A stretch of 64,000 nt of DNA from Sphingorhabdus profundilacus (GTDB lineage: Bacteria; Pseudomonadota; Alphaproteobacteria; Sphingomonadales; Sphingomonadaceae): the NCBI RefSeq assembly GCF_009769755.1, contig NZ_SDWJ01000001.1:1302001-1366000 (forward strand), read 5' to 3'. Under the pieces are notes generated by a model that did no database searches, had not been told where the DNA came from, and saw only the letters and a list, made by a program, of their open reading frames with translations. Of the stretch, positions 37,820-46,810 are shown in pieces; positions within the stretch are counted from its first letter, which is position 1; every line of letters starts with the position of its first letter. The position numbers and the translations under genes are program-made.

Positions 37820-38865
37820 GCCGCCTTTGTCCGCGCAGATATGCCGCGCCACACATCGACAAAGCGGTCGATATGGGCTGCGTTGGTTTCGGGGCCGAAG
37901 CTGACCCGGATGACTTGCGATGCCGCCTTTTCATCCCAGCCCATTGCGCCCAGCACATGGCTGGTTTTCAGCGTACCCGACGAACAGGCGCTGCCCGCGG
38001 ATACCGCAATCCCTGCCATATCGAAGTTGATCAACTGGCTCGATGCCGCCGCGCCCGGCATCTGGTAACTGGCGATGGTCGCAAGCCTGTTGCTCGCATC
38101 GGCAACCACAATGCCGCCCGCCTCACGCACCGCCGCATCGAGGACGGCCCGCAGGCGTGCGGCTTCGGCAAGCCATGCAAATCCGGCTTCCAACGCAACG
38201 GCCAAGCCAATCGCAGCGGGCAGGTTTTCGGTGCCCCGGCGATAGCCCTGCTCTTGCCCGCCGGTCGGTTGCAACAACCCCAGATTGCGGGTCAGCAACG
38301 CGCCGACACCCGGCGGTCCGCCCAATTTGTGCGCGGATATGGCAATCAGGTCCGTGTCGGGTAGCGGCAGCTTTCCCGCGCTTTGCGAACAATCGGCGAA
38401 TAAAGTCCCGCCCACGGCCCGAACCGCTGCCGCTATATCCGACAACGGCTGGATCACGCCGGTTTCGTTATTGACCGACTGCACGGCATAGCGGGCGGCC
38501 GCCTGAATCGCGCCTAGCTCGACATAACCGTCTGCCTTGACCGGCAGGTGGGCTTTTCCAGCAACCGCCAGCACTGCGTCATGCTCGACCGCGCTGGCGA
38601 TGGCATCCTGCCCACGTAAGCCAAGTGCAATGGCTTCGCTGGCACCGCTTGTCAGGATCAGTTCGCCATCCCAGCCCAAGGCCGCGTTGATCCGCGCCCG
38701 CGCATCTTCCAGCGCGGCACGCGCTGCACGACCCTCGCTATGCGGGGAGGACGGGTTCGCCCAGCGCGCCATCGCGTCGGCCATGGCTTCGCGCACCGCT
38801 GGCAGCAGCGGCGTCGTGGCGGCGTGGTCGAGATATATGCGCGGATCTGGGGCCATTTGTTCCAT
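37816..38865 (-). CDS. Cysteine desulfurase, first copy
   Basis: PLP-dependent desulfurase of 349 residues, only moderately like its downstream neighbour. RIYLDHAATTPL opens the fold. The PLP lysine is K180 in AISAHKLGGPPGVG, and the catalytic cysteine is C294 in VSAGSACSSGTLKTSHVL. The start is uncertain: ATG at 38865 or 38856, neither with a strong ribosome site. The gene diverges from an alpha/beta hydrolase and is the first of three overlapping genes ending with the ferredoxin. Confidence 0.9.
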   Translation of the reverse strand: MEQMAPDPRIYLDHAATTPLLPAVREAMADAMARWANPSSPHSEGRAARAALEDARARINAALGWDGELILTSGASEAIALGLRGQDAIASAVEHDAVLAVAGKAHLPVKADGYVELGAIQAAARYAVQSVNNETGVIQPLSDIAAAVRAVGGTLFADCSQSAGKLPLPDTDLIAISAHKLGGPPGVGALLTRNLGLLQPTGGQEQGYRRGTENLPAAIGLAVALEAGFAWLAEAARLRAVLDAAVREAGGIVVADASNRLATIASYQMPGAAASSQLINFDMAGIAVSAGSACSSGTLKTSHVLGAMGWDEKAASQVIRVSFGPETNAAHIDRFVDVWRGISARTKAA

Positions 38866-38970
38866 GACAGTTGCGAAAATCGTGACTGCTTCTATATAGC
38901 GCTTCGACTTCCTGCAAAGCCCGAACAATCGGTTGCTGCGCGGCACTTAAATATAGAATCGAAAAAATAA

Positions 38971-39627
38971 ATGCCTGCCATTGCTATTCCAGGTCCCGAA
39001 GGCCGTCTCGAAGCCCGTTTTTCGCCCCCGCCACGCCCGCGTGCACCGGTTGCGATGATCCTGCATCCGCATCCGCAGGCAGGCGGCACGATGAACGACC
39101 GCATCACGCAGGCCTTGTACAAAACCTTCGTGGCGCGCGGCTTTGCCGTATTGCGCTTCAACTTCCGCGGCGTCGGCCGCAGCGAAGGCGAATTTGACAA
39201 TGGTATCGGTGAATTGTCGGACGCCGCATCGGCGCTCGATTGGGTGCAAAGCTTCCATCCAGAAGCATCCACGACATGGATAGCCGGTTTCAGCTTTGGC
39301 GCTTGGATCGGTATGCAGTTGCTGATGCGTCGCCCCGAAATCCGTGGCTTCATCTCTGTCTCGCCGCCGTCGAACATGTATGATTTCAGCTTCCTCGCCC
39401 CTTGCCCGTCCTCGGGTATCATCATTCAGGGTGCCCAGGACGAAGTGGTGAACCCCAGTGCAGTGCAGAAGCTGGTCGATAAATTGCGGACCCAGCGCCA
39501 CATCACGATCCACCATGACGAAATTCCCCGCGCCAACCATTTTTATGAAAATGAAATGGATATGCTGATGGCGTCGGTGAACAATTATCTGGATTTCCGT
39601 CTGGACCCCAATTCCCCCATCAAGTGA
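38971..39627 (+). CDS. Alpha/beta hydrolase
   Basis: 218-residue hydrolase of unknown substrate, probably cytoplasmic. The nucleophile elbow is GFSFGAW (about residues 108-114). The early motif is ILHPHPQAGGTMNDRI, followed by LRFNFRGVGRSEG. The acid region is IIIQGAQDEVVNP, and the histidine is in IPRANHFY. It starts 105 bases from the divergent cysteine desulfurase; this pairing also occurs beside suf or isc genes in other alphaproteobacteria, but a functional link is not proven. Confidence 0.88.
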   Translation: MPAIAIPGPEGRLEARFSPPPRPRAPVAMILHPHPQAGGTMNDRITQALYKTFVARGFAVLRFNFRGVGRSEGEFDNGIGELSDAASALDWVQSFHPEASTTWIAGFSFGAWIGMQLLMRRPEIRGFISVSPPSNMYDFSFLAPCPSSGIIIQGAQDEVVNPSAVQKLVDKLRTQRHITIHHDEIPRANHFYENEMDMLMASVNNYLDFRLDPNSPIK

Positions 39628-39658
39628 GATTGGCCGAATAAGGTCGACAGGCGAAGTG

Positions 39659-39859
39659 CTATTTCACTTCGCCGGTCACCAGACTGTTGCCCTTATCATC
39701 GGGCACGACCCAGATTGCGATATTGGCAAATATCACCAGCGCAGCCGCGATCATAAGCCACATTTGCTGGCTTAATCCTTCCCGCCGCCAACGCTTCCAC
39801 GCGCCGAAAAGAAGCAAAAAGGCGGCAATCATGGCGAGCGAGAGAATGGCGTTGAGCAT
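39659..39859 (-). CDS. Small inner-membrane protein of unknown function
   Basis: 66 residues with two membrane spans (LNAILSLAMIAAFLLLFGAW and QMWLMIAAALVIFANIAIWVV) joined by a basic loop (KRWRREGLSQ). It was not recognised by function. GGGGGGA precedes the ATG at 39859 at short spacing. An in-frame ATG at 39910 would add 17 residues with a hydrophilic start and no ribosome site. Confidence 0.65.
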   Translation of the reverse strand: MLNAILSLAMIAAFLLLFGAWKRWRREGLSQQMWLMIAAALVIFANIAIWVVPDDKGNSLVTGEVK

Positions 39860-39979
39860 ATCCCCCCATAAAGCCCGTGGAAAAGCTGCACAATCGGGCA
39901 AATTCGCCATAGCGTTTTAACTGTCGCTCGCTTAGAGGGACGCCATTGACGAGTCCCCACGCCCGCGAAGGATATGCCC

Positions 39980-40432
39980 ATGCGTATCGCCATTGCCTCC
40001 GACCATGCCGCCCTTGCGCTGAAATCCGCGCTGGTCGACTATGTGCGCCAACTGGGCCATGACATCACCGACCTTGGTCCGCACGACGAAAGCTCGGTCG
40101 ATTATCCCGACTATGGCTATAAACTCGCCGCCGCAATTGCCGATGGCGATGCCGAGCGTGGCATTGCCTTATGCGGGTCGGGCATTGGCATTTCGATTGC
40201 GGTCAACCGCAACCCCGCCGCGCGCGCCGCGCTCGTATCCGAACCGCTGTCGGCGCAATTGGCCCGCGAACATAATGACGCAAATGTGATTGCCATGGGC
40301 GCACGCCTGATCGGCATCGAAATGGCAAAAGCCTGCGTCGACCGCTTTCTTACAACGGAATTTGGTGGTGACCGCCACCAGCGCCGCGTCGATAAATTGT
40401 CCAACCCGCAAAATGCGAAGGAATCAGCATGA
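39980..40432 (+). CDS. rpiB: Ribose-5-phosphate isomerase B
   Basis: Interconverts ribose-5-phosphate and ribulose-5-phosphate. The 150 residues fit Rpi[16 protein letters not shown] opens it, the catalytic cysteine is C65 in [15 protein letters not shown], and the [15 protein letters not shown] segment is typical. The ATG at 39980 has AAGGA 7 bases before it; the ATG at 39974 is too close to that site. It overlaps glyA by 4 bases. Confidence 0.95.
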   Translation: MRIAIASDHAALALKSALVDYVRQLGHDITDLGPHDESSVDYPDYGYKLAAAIADGDAERGIALCGSGIGISIAVNRNPAARAALVSEPLSAQLAREHNDANVIAMGARLIGIEMAKACVDRFLTTEFGGDRHQRRVDKLSNPQNAKESA

Positions 40433-41733
40433 GCAGCCATCCCGCAAATGACATCCAGAACAACGGATTTTTCACGCAACCCCTCGTCGAGCGTGATCCT
40501 GAAATTGCAGGCTGGATTGCCAAGGAATTGGGCCGCCAGCAGGACAAGATCGAACTGATTGCGTCGGAAAACATTACGTCACGGGCGGTGCTTGAAGCCA
40601 CGGGTTCGATCCTGACCAACAAATATGCGGAAGGCTATCCCGGCAAGCGCTATTATGGCGGCTGTGAATATGTCGACGAGATCGAGACCATCGCTATCGA
40701 ACGCGCCAAAAAGCTGTTCGGTTGCGAATTTGCCAACGTACAGCCCAATTCAGGCAGCCAGATGAATCAGGCGGTGTTTCTCGCGTTGCTTCAGCCGGGC
40801 GATACGTTTCTGGGGCTGGATCTGAATTCCGGCGGTCACCTAACGCATGGCTCGCCTGTCAACATGTCTGGTAAATGGTTCAATCCGGTCGCTTATGGTG
40901 TGCGGCAGGACAATCATTTGATCGATATGGACGAAGTTGAGCGGATCGCAAAAGAGACAAAACCAAAGCTGATCATCTGCGGCGGCACGGCTTATTCGCG
41001 CGGCTGGGATTGGGCACGCTTCCGCGAGATTGCGGACGAAGTCGGCGCTTATCTGATGGCTGACATGTCGCACATCTCGGGCCTAGTTGCAGGCGGAGCG
41101 CACAGTTCCCCTGTTCCGCACGCACATGTTACAACGTCCACAACCCACAAGTCGCTGCGTGGGCCGCGTTCAGGTATCATCCTGACAAATGACGAGGCGC
41201 TGGCCAAAAAGTTTAACTCGGCGATTTTCCCGGGACTTCAAGGCGGTCCATTGGTGCACGTAATCGCAGCGAAAGCCGTATGTTTTGCCGACGCGATGAA
41301 GCCGGAATTCAAAAGCTATGCCGCGAGTGTCGTCGAGAATGCCAAGGCATTGGCGTCGTCTTTGCAGGAACAGGGGCTCGATATCGTGTCGGGTGGCACT
41401 GACAACCATTCGATGCTCGTCGACCTTCGCCCAAAGCAGGCAAAGGGCAAACATGCCGAGCATGCGCTCGACCGCGCCTCAATCACCTGCAACAAGAATT
41501 CGATTCCGTTCGATCCAGAAAAGCCGTTTATAACGTCTGGCCTGCGATTGGGTACACCTGCGGGCACAACGCGTGGATTTGGTCCAGCCGAATTTCGACA
41601 AGTCGGCCGTATGATCGCCGACGTTGTGGAAGGCCTGCGCCACAATGGAGAGGCCGGCGACGGCCAGATCGAAGCGCGGATCAGAGAAGAAGCCGAAGCA
41701 ATGTGCGCGCGCTTCCCAATCTATCCCTCTTGA
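40429..41733 (+). CDS. glyA: Serine hydroxymethyltransferase
   Basis: Converts serine and tetrahydrofolate to glycine and methylene-tetrahydrofolate, the main one-carbon source. It has 434 residues. [20 protein letters not shown] and the [22 protein letters not shown] block are present. The PLP lysine K241 is in [16 protein letters not shown]. The start overlaps the rpiB stop. In many alphaproteobacteria nrdR follows directly, but here an inverted-repeat element and a small gene lie between. Confidence 0.97.
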   Translation: MSSHPANDIQNNGFFTQPLVERDPEIAGWIAKELGRQQDKIELIASENITSRAVLEATGSILTNKYAEGYPGKRYYGGCEYVDEIETIAIERAKKLFGCEFANVQPNSGSQMNQAVFLALLQPGDTFLGLDLNSGGHLTHGSPVNMSGKWFNPVAYGVRQDNHLIDMDEVERIAKETKPKLIICGGTAYSRGWDWARFREIADEVGAYLMADMSHISGLVAGGAHSSPVPHAHVTTSTTHKSLRGPRSGIILTNDEALAKKFNSAIFPGLQGGPLVHVIAAKAVCFADAMKPEFKSYAASVVENAKALASSLQEQGLDIVSGGTDNHSMLVDLRPKQAKGKHAEHALDRASITCNKNSIPFDPEKPFITSGLRLGTPAGTTRGFGPAEFRQVGRMIADVVEGLRHNGEAGDGQIEARIREEAEAMCARFPIYPS

Positions 41734-41758
41734 ACTATATAGGTGACTTACCCATCTA

Positions 41759-42021
41759 GGGTCAGGGTTGCTTCAATGCACGTTCGAGGTTTGAGGCCAT
41801 TTTGCTCAGGGCAAGGAAGGAAGCCGCAGGGATATAGATATATCTCAAGGCTTTCTGACGCGGCCATGGGCAAAATGGGTCAAATCCTTCGGACGCCAAA
41901 ATGGCTTTGATCTCGGACCAAAATACGCTTGCAGGCAGAATGACTGCCTGACGGCGCGCATTTTGCTCCGATATCTTCGCCATTTTGACGCCTCGAACGT
42001 GCATTGAAGCAACCCTGACCC
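41759..42021. mobile_element. 263-bp element with 31-bp perfect terminal inverted repeats
   Basis: The ends 41759-41789 and 41991-42021 are exact inverted copies, starting GGGTCAGGGTTGCTTCAATG. TA flanks both ends (41757-41758 and 42022-42023), as expected for a TA target duplication of the IS630/mariner kind. There is no transposase, so it would be non-autonomous (MITE-like). It contains several AAAATGG or CCATTTT motifs and one small minus-strand frame. Confidence 0.75.
41762..41983 (-). CDS. Small frame inside the inverted-repeat element
   Basis: 73 codons from an ATG at 41983, stopping inside the left terminal repeat. GAGG, lying in the right terminal repeat, sits 7 bases before the ATG. 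The product is MAKISEQNARRQAVILPAS..., with a mix of hydrophobic and basic residues and no recognised domain. It may be a real protein carried by the element or an accidental frame; the sequence alone does not decide. Confidence 0.35.
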   Translation of the reverse strand: MAKISEQNARRQAVILPASVFWSEIKAILASEGFDPFCPWPRQKALRYIYIPAASFLALSKMASNLERALKQP

Positions 42022-42044
42022 TATACACAGAAGGGATTTTGATC

Positions 42045-42395
42045 ATGGGATATTGTAACGATTGCGACGGCGAGTATCAGGACGGAGCCAAATTCTGCCC
42101 TCAATGCGGCGCGAAGACACCCGAGCAGCGGGCGGCGGAGAGCATTCCGAACCAGGCCAAGCATTATGTTGGTGAGGCCGCCGACGAATTATGGGGTGCG
42201 ACCAAGGACGCATTCCACACCGGCAAGCATCTCGCCGATCAGGATACGGTCAAGAAAGTCGCAGGCGGTGCTGCCATCGGCGCAGCCGCAGCGGTCATCG
42301 CGCCTATCGGCCTTGCCACCGGTGCGTTGATCGGCGCCGGGATTGTCGCTTACCGCCATGTGAATAAAAAGAAAAATCAGGAAAACCAGAAATAG
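42045..42395 (+). CDS. Zinc-ribbon protein with glycine-zipper membrane region
   Basis: 116 residues, function unknown. The N-terminal zinc ribbon has C4, C7, C18 and C21 (YCNDCDGEYQDGAKFCPQCG). A polar linker follows, then a long glycine- and alanine-rich hydrophobic stretch (AGGAAIGAAAAVIAPIGLATGALIGAGIVAY) resembling glycine zippers. The tail is basic (KKKNQENQK). AGAAGGG precedes the ATG by 9 bases. A longer frame would begin inside the inverted-repeat element and was rejected. nrdR starts directly after its stop codon. Confidence 0.8.
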   Translation: MGYCNDCDGEYQDGAKFCPQCGAKTPEQRAAESIPNQAKHYVGEAADELWGATKDAFHTGKHLADQDTVKKVAGGAAIGAAAAVIAPIGLATGALIGAGIVAYRHVNKKKNQENQK

Positions 42396-42857
42396 ATGCG
42401 TTGCCCATTTTGCGGACATGATGACAGCCAGGTCAAGGACAGCCGTCCGACCGAGGACAATAGCGCCATCCGCCGCCGTCGCCAATGTGAAGGCTGTGGC
42501 GGGCGTTTTACGACCTTTGAACGAATCCAGCTTCGCGAATTGACGGTTATCAAAACCGAGGGGAATCGCGAACCGTTCGAACGGGAAAAGCTTGAAAGAT
42601 CGTTATCGGTCGCTTGCCGCAAGCGCCCCGTTGACAGCGCGCAGATCGAAAAACTTGCGTCAGGCATCCAACGCCAATTGGAAACTTTAGGTGAAAGCGA
42701 AATTGAATCGAAGCGGATCGGCGAATTTGTCATGGATGGCCTGAAGGCGCTCGACAGCGTTGCTTATATCCGTTTCGCCTCGGTATATAAGGATTTCAAC
42801 GAGGCAAAGGATTTCGAAGATTTCGCCGGGAGCGTCGTCGAAGCGGCAAAGAAATGA
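42396..42857 (+). CDS. nrdR: Transcriptional repressor NrdR
   Basis: Represses ribonucleotide reductase genes in response to ATP and dATP. The 153 residues have the zinc finger C3, C6, C31, C34 (CPFCGHDD ... CEGCGGRF) and an ATP-cone from about 48 ([30 protein letters not shown]). [19 protein letters not shown] is the conserved C-terminal segment. The start follows the previous stop with no gap (TAGATG), and the stop overlaps the next gene (ATGA). Confidence 0.97.
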   Translation: MRCPFCGHDDSQVKDSRPTEDNSAIRRRRQCEGCGGRFTTFERIQLRELTVIKTEGNREPFEREKLERSLSVACRKRPVDSAQIEKLASGIQRQLETLGESEIESKRIGEFVMDGLKALDSVAYIRFASVYKDFNEAKDFEDFAGSVVEAAKK

Positions 42858-43582
42858 GCTTGCCGCCCATTATCATCCTCGTCCGCCCGCAATTGGGCGA
42901 AAATATCGGCAAGGCTGCGCGTGCCATGCTCAATTTCGGACTGACCGAGATGCGGCTGGTCGCGCCACGCGATGGCTGGCCCAATCCCTCTGCCGGCCCC
43001 GCCGCATCGGGCGCGGACATTGTGCTGGCCAATGCGCGGGTTTATGATACGCTTGCCGACGCAACTGCCGATATTAGCCACATTTACGCGACCACAGTTC
43101 GAAAACGTGGCGTAACCAAGCCGGTCATTACGCCCGAAGACGCCGCGCTGGAGGTCCTGGGGAATGCGGGACGCAGCGCGATCCTGTTCGGTGCGGAAAG
43201 ATCAGGGCTTGAAAGCGATGAGGTTAACGTGGCCCGCGCCATCATCACAGTCCCCATCAATCCCGATTTCGGGTCCCTGAACCTGGCGCAGGCGGTCATC
43301 TTGTGCGCCTATGAATGGTCAAAGACACAAAATCTCGCAAGCCCGCCCAAAACCGACCTTGATCCACCCGCAAGTCAATTTGAGCTGGACGGCCTGATCG
43401 AGCAACTGGACGATATGCTTGATCCACTCGGATATTTCAGACCCGCCGACCGCGCCCCCGTCACGCGCCGGACATTGCGGAACCTTCTGACCAAAGCGGG
43501 CTGGAATGCCCTCGAAGTCCGCACATTACGCGGTGTGCTGACGACTTTGGCAAAGCGACGAGTGGAGCAGGTTAAGGACTAG
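42854..43582 (+). CDS. trmJ: TrmJ-like tRNA (cytidine/uridine-2'-O-)-methyltransferase
   Basis: SPOUT-fold methyltransferase of 242 residues, expected to modify position 32 of some tRNAs. Motifs are [23 protein letters not shown] at the N-terminus, [15 protein letters not shown] (motif 2), and [23 protein letters not shown] (motif 3, the knot). A helical C-terminal extension is present, as in TrmJ. It is coupled to nrdR by a 4-base overlap. Confidence 0.9.
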   Translation: MSLPPIIILVRPQLGENIGKAARAMLNFGLTEMRLVAPRDGWPNPSAGPAASGADIVLANARVYDTLADATADISHIYATTVRKRGVTKPVITPEDAALEVLGNAGRSAILFGAERSGLESDEVNVARAIITVPINPDFGSLNLAQAVILCAYEWSKTQNLASPPKTDLDPPASQFELDGLIEQLDDMLDPLGYFRPADRAPVTRRTLRNLLTKAGWNALEVRTLRGVLTTLAKRRVEQVKD

Positions 43583-43643
43583 CGTGAAGCAGTCACCCAA
43601 TATAGTATGTCGCCCGACCCTCACTTAACCAAAGCGACGATAT

Positions 43644-43871
43644 ATGCATTTCTTCACTATTTTATTGCTGCTGGTTGCTTCACCAGAAGTCGCGACCTTG
43701 GAACAGCCATCGGAAATTCCTGATGCAAAGCCGGTTAAGCCTAAAAAAATCTGTCGCGCCGGGGCCGAAACCGGAAGCCGGTTGACAGCCAAAATATGCA
43801 AAACGCAGGCCGAATGGGATGCCCAGGTCGGGGCGGATCAATCATCGCTGAACCGCGCAAAAAGCAGATAA
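43644..43871 (+). CDS. Small exported protein of unknown function
   Basis: 75 residues. A signal peptide (MHFFTILLLLVASPEVA) is followed by a short proline- and lysine-rich linker and KKICRAGAETGSRLTAKICKTQAEWDAQ. Two cysteines separated by a TGSRL motif and the CKTxxEWD ending form a pattern seen in small secreted sphingomonad proteins. Its function is unknown. There is no strong ribosome site. It converges with chorismate mutase, 26 bases away. Confidence 0.65.
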   Translation: MHFFTILLLLVASPEVATLEQPSEIPDAKPVKPKKICRAGAETGSRLTAKICKTQAEWDAQVGADQSSLNRAKSR

Positions 43872-43897
43872 GCTGCACCGGTGGAACAAAATCCAAG

Positions 43898-44218
43898 CTA
43901 GTTCGACCTGCTGTCGTCCCATTTCTGCAATTCATAGGCGATGGACTGCTCCACCAGTTCATCCCATATCCTACAAATTCTCGCCGGATCCAATCCCATG
44001 GCCATTGCGTGGCGCTCAACATTTGCAAGCACCTCAAGCTTTCTGGCCTCGTCACGGACGGCATTTCGATCTATCTTGATTCGCGCCGCAGCATCCATAT
44101 AGCCGAAGCGCTTGGCCAATAGAGCAACGAGCTGGACATCAATCGCATCAACACCTGCCCGTACATCGGCCATGGACGTGCAATTCTGGGGGTCAATCGG
44201 GTCGGCATTTTTTGACAT
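43898..44218 (-). CDS. Chorismate mutase, AroQ type
   Basis: Converts chorismate to prephenate for phenylalanine and tyrosine synthesis. The 106-residue all-helical protein has the AroQ pattern: MADVRAGVDAIDVQLVALLAKRFGYMDAAARIK, then RDEARKLEVLANVERHAMAMGLDPARICRIWDELVEQSIAYE, with the substrate-binding arginine and lysine positions in place. It is monofunctional with no fused dehydratase. It diverges from rpsD. Confidence 0.9.
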   Translation of the reverse strand: MSKNADPIDPQNCTSMADVRAGVDAIDVQLVALLAKRFGYMDAAARIKIDRNAVRDEARKLEVLANVERHAMAMGLDPARICRIWDELVEQSIAYELQKWDDSRSN

Positions 44219-44261
44219 GGCCGCGCCTTAGAAAGCTGCACCGATAAAGTCGAGCGCCATA

Positions 44262-44290
44262 TTGACAATCCGCCTCGCAACGCCCATAGG
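44262..44290 (+). promoter_or_regulatory. Possible sigma-70-type promoter for rpsD
   Basis: TTGACA (44262-44267), a 17-base spacer, then CATAGG (44285-44290), about 105 bases before the rpsD start. The -35 box is perfect and the -10 box is weak. This is prediction from sequence only. Confidence 0.35.
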
Positions 44291-44397
44291 CCCGCCTTCG
44301 CAATTGACCCTGCATCCCGGTGAAGCAGGCGTCCGGCCCATCTAGCATGTGTCGCGCGGTACCGGGAACATCGTTGTTAGCAAATTGGAGACTGTAA

Positions 44398-45012
44398 ATG
44401 TCGAAGCGTACAAGCTCGAAATATAAACTTGACCGCCGGATGGGTGAAAATATCTGGGGCCGCCCCAAATCACCTGTCAACAAGCGTGAATATGGCCCCG
44501 GCCAGCACGGTCAGCGCCGCAAGGGCAAGCTGTCCGACTATGGTATACAGCTGCGCGCCAAGCAGAAGCTGAAGGGCTATTATGGCGACATCACTGAAAA
44601 GCAGTTCAAGCGCGCTTATCAGGAAGCCAACCGCATGAAGGGCGATACCTCGCAGAACCTGATTGGTCTGCTGGAGCGTCGCCTGGACATGATCGTATAC
44701 CGCGCCAAGTTCGCACCGACGATTTTCGCCGCGCGCCAGCTCGTGAGCCACGGCCATGTTCGCGTCAATGGCGTGAAGTGCAATATCGCCAGCCGCCAGG
44801 TTGACGTAGGCAATGTCGTCAGCCTTGGTAACAAGGCGAAGGAAATGGCACTCGTGATCGAAGCCCAGGGCCTCGCCGAACGTGACATTCCCGAATATGT
44901 TGCCGTTGACGGAAATGACAAGGTAACCTTTGCGCGCGTTCCTTCGCTTGACGAGGTGCCTTATCCTGTAAAGATGGAACCCAATCTGGTGGTCGAATTC
45001 TATTCGCGCTGA
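44398..45012 (+). CDS. rpsD: 30S ribosomal protein S4
   Basis: Primary 16S rRNA-binding protein that nucleates small-subunit assembly. The 204 residues fit S4: [38 protein letters not shown] at the start and an S4 RNA-binding domain near residues 94-155 ([32 protein letters not shown]). GGAG lies 9 bases before the ATG. It stands alone rather than in the alpha operon and is followed by a strong terminator. Confidence 0.98.
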   Translation: MSKRTSSKYKLDRRMGENIWGRPKSPVNKREYGPGQHGQRRKGKLSDYGIQLRAKQKLKGYYGDITEKQFKRAYQEANRMKGDTSQNLIGLLERRLDMIVYRAKFAPTIFAARQLVSHGHVRVNGVKCNIASRQVDVGNVVSLGNKAKEMALVIEAQGLAERDIPEYVAVDGNDKVTFARVPSLDEVPYPVKMEPNLVVEFYSR

Positions 45013-45036
45013 TTTCGGTATCCAGCCAATCAAAGG

Positions 45037-45062
45037 GGCGGTCCTTCGGGGCCGCCTTTTTT
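45037..45062 (+). terminator. Rho-independent terminator after rpsD
   Basis: GGCGGTCC and GGGCCGCC form an 8-bp stem (one G-T pair) closed by a TTCG tetraloop and followed by TTTTTT. It is a textbook terminator 25 bases after the rpsD stop. Confidence 0.92.
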
Positions 45063-45124
45063 GTTTGGGGATATTGCCGCTGTCTGGCAAAAGAACCGGT
45101 ACGATGGAAATTTAGGAGTTTTCG

Positions 45125-46804
45125 ATGCGAATTCTGACGCTTGCTTTGGCTTCGGCCTTGATGTTGACCACTGCCTGTAAACAAATGGACGATAAGTCCG
45201 TCGATCGTTCGGTACTGCCTGAAGTCACGGTTCCGGAACTGTCCGAACAGACCATGAAGGACGTCGTCAAGGAATTGTCGCTGGACAGCTACGAAGGTCG
45301 CGCGCCGGGTTCGGTGGGTGAGGAAAAGACGGTTGCTTTTCTGATCGACCGCTTCAAGAAAGCTGGGCTGGAACCCGGGAACAACGGCAGTTGGACGCAG
45401 GATGTCCCTCTGGTCGAGATCACCGCGAAAAATGTGTCCGCCCTCAGCATTGCGGACAAGAGCGGCAAGGCCATGTCCTTTGCCTATGGGAGCGAATTTG
45501 TTGTCGGCAGCTATCGCGAAACGCCCAAGACGAAGATTGACCAGAGCGAAATGATATTCGTCGGCCATGGCATCGTCGCCCCGGAAAAGGGCTGGAACGA
45601 TTATGAAGGCCTGGACGTCAAGGGCAAAACCGTGGTGATCATGGTCAACGACCCCGATTTCGATGCCGCCGGTCTCACAGGCGACTTTGGCGGAAAGGCG
45701 ATGACCTATTATGGCCGCTGGACCTATAAATATGAGGAAGCCGCGCGGCAGGGTGCTGCTGCTGCGCTGATCATTCACGATGACGCCCCCGCCGCTTATG
45801 GCTGGAATGTCGTCAATTCGAGCTGGACCGGAACGCAGTTTCTGGCCCAGTCCAAAGACGCAGGCGCGAGCCAGACAGCCGCCAATGGTTGGATCCAGAA
45901 AGATGTCGCGAAGGAAATCTTCGCCGCCGCCGGACAGGATTTGGGCAAGCAGATGGCGGCCGCAAAAAAGAAAGGCTTCAAGGCTGTGCCTTTGGGCCTG
46001 ACGGCCTCGTTGAGCTTTGACAATGACATTGCGCGTAAGGCGAGCAAGAATGTCGTCGGCGTCCTGAAAGGCGCAAAACGGCCTGAAGAATATGTCCTCT
46101 ACACCGCCCATTGGGACCATCTGGGCCGCTGCACAGCGGCAGCCGATGGCGACGATATATGCAACGGCGCCGTCGACAACGCGACCGGCACTGCTGCTCT
46201 CGTTGCCTTGGCCGAAGGCTTCAAAAAAGCTGGCGCGCCGGACCGCAGCGTCGTGTTCCTTGCGGTAACCGCAGAGGAATCGGGTCTGCTTGGTTCCAAA
46301 TTTTACGCCGAAAACCCGGTCTTTCCGCTGAGCCAGACCGTCGGCGGCGTCAACATGGACGCCTTCTCCATGGCAGGCCCTGCGAAGAACCTGACCGTCA
46401 TTGGCAAAGGCAAATCGCAGCTTGACGATTATCTGAACGCCGCCGCCAAGGCCGAGGGACGCACCCCCGAAATGGAGCCGACGCCTGAAAAAGGTTTCTA
46501 CTACCGCTCGGACCATTTCAGCTTTGCCAAATTGGGCGTGCCGATGGTCTATTTTGAAGGCGGAGATGATCTTGTCACCGGCGGTAAGGAAGCGGCCAAG
46601 GCGGCTGCCGAGGATTATGAGAAGAACCGTTACCACGCACCCGGCGACGAATATGACGAGGCATGGGACTGGTCCGGTGTGATGGCCGACCTTCGCCTTT
46701 ATTATCGCGTAGGCCGGATGCTGGCGATGACCGATGCTTGGCCCAATTGGAATGACGGCGACGAATTCCGCGCCATCCGTGACAAAAGCCGCGACGGGAA
46801 ATAA
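45125..46804 (+). CDS. M28 family zinc peptidase, lipoprotein
   Basis: Exported aminopeptidase-like enzyme of 559 residues. The N-terminus has a lipobox LTTAC (Cys18). A PA-domain-like insert spans about 130-260. The M28 metal and catalytic residues are in YTAHWDHLG, GAVDNATGTAALVALAEGF, VTAEESGLLGSKFY (EE pair), GVNMDAF and YRSDHFSFAK. AGGAG precedes the ATG at good spacing. The agmatine deiminase gene starts 6 bases after its stop, so the two may be co-transcribed. Confidence 0.92.
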   Translation: MRILTLALASALMLTTACKQMDDKSVDRSVLPEVTVPELSEQTMKDVVKELSLDSYEGRAPGSVGEEKTVAFLIDRFKKAGLEPGNNGSWTQDVPLVEITAKNVSALSIADKSGKAMSFAYGSEFVVGSYRETPKTKIDQSEMIFVGHGIVAPEKGWNDYEGLDVKGKTVVIMVNDPDFDAAGLTGDFGGKAMTYYGRWTYKYEEAARQGAAAALIIHDDAPAAYGWNVVNSSWTGTQFLAQSKDAGASQTAANGWIQKDVAKEIFAAAGQDLGKQMAAAKKKGFKAVPLGLTASLSFDNDIARKASKNVVGVLKGAKRPEEYVLYTAHWDHLGRCTAAADGDDICNGAVDNATGTAALVALAEGFKKAGAPDRSVVFLAVTAEESGLLGSKFYAENPVFPLSQTVGGVNMDAFSMAGPAKNLTVIGKGKSQLDDYLNAAAKAEGRTPEMEPTPEKGFYYRSDHFSFAKLGVPMVYFEGGDDLVTGGKEAAKAAAEDYEKNRYHAPGDEYDEAWDWSGVMADLRLYYRVGRMLAMTDAWPNWNDGDEFRAIRDKSRDGK

Positions 46805-46810
46805 AGTCCC

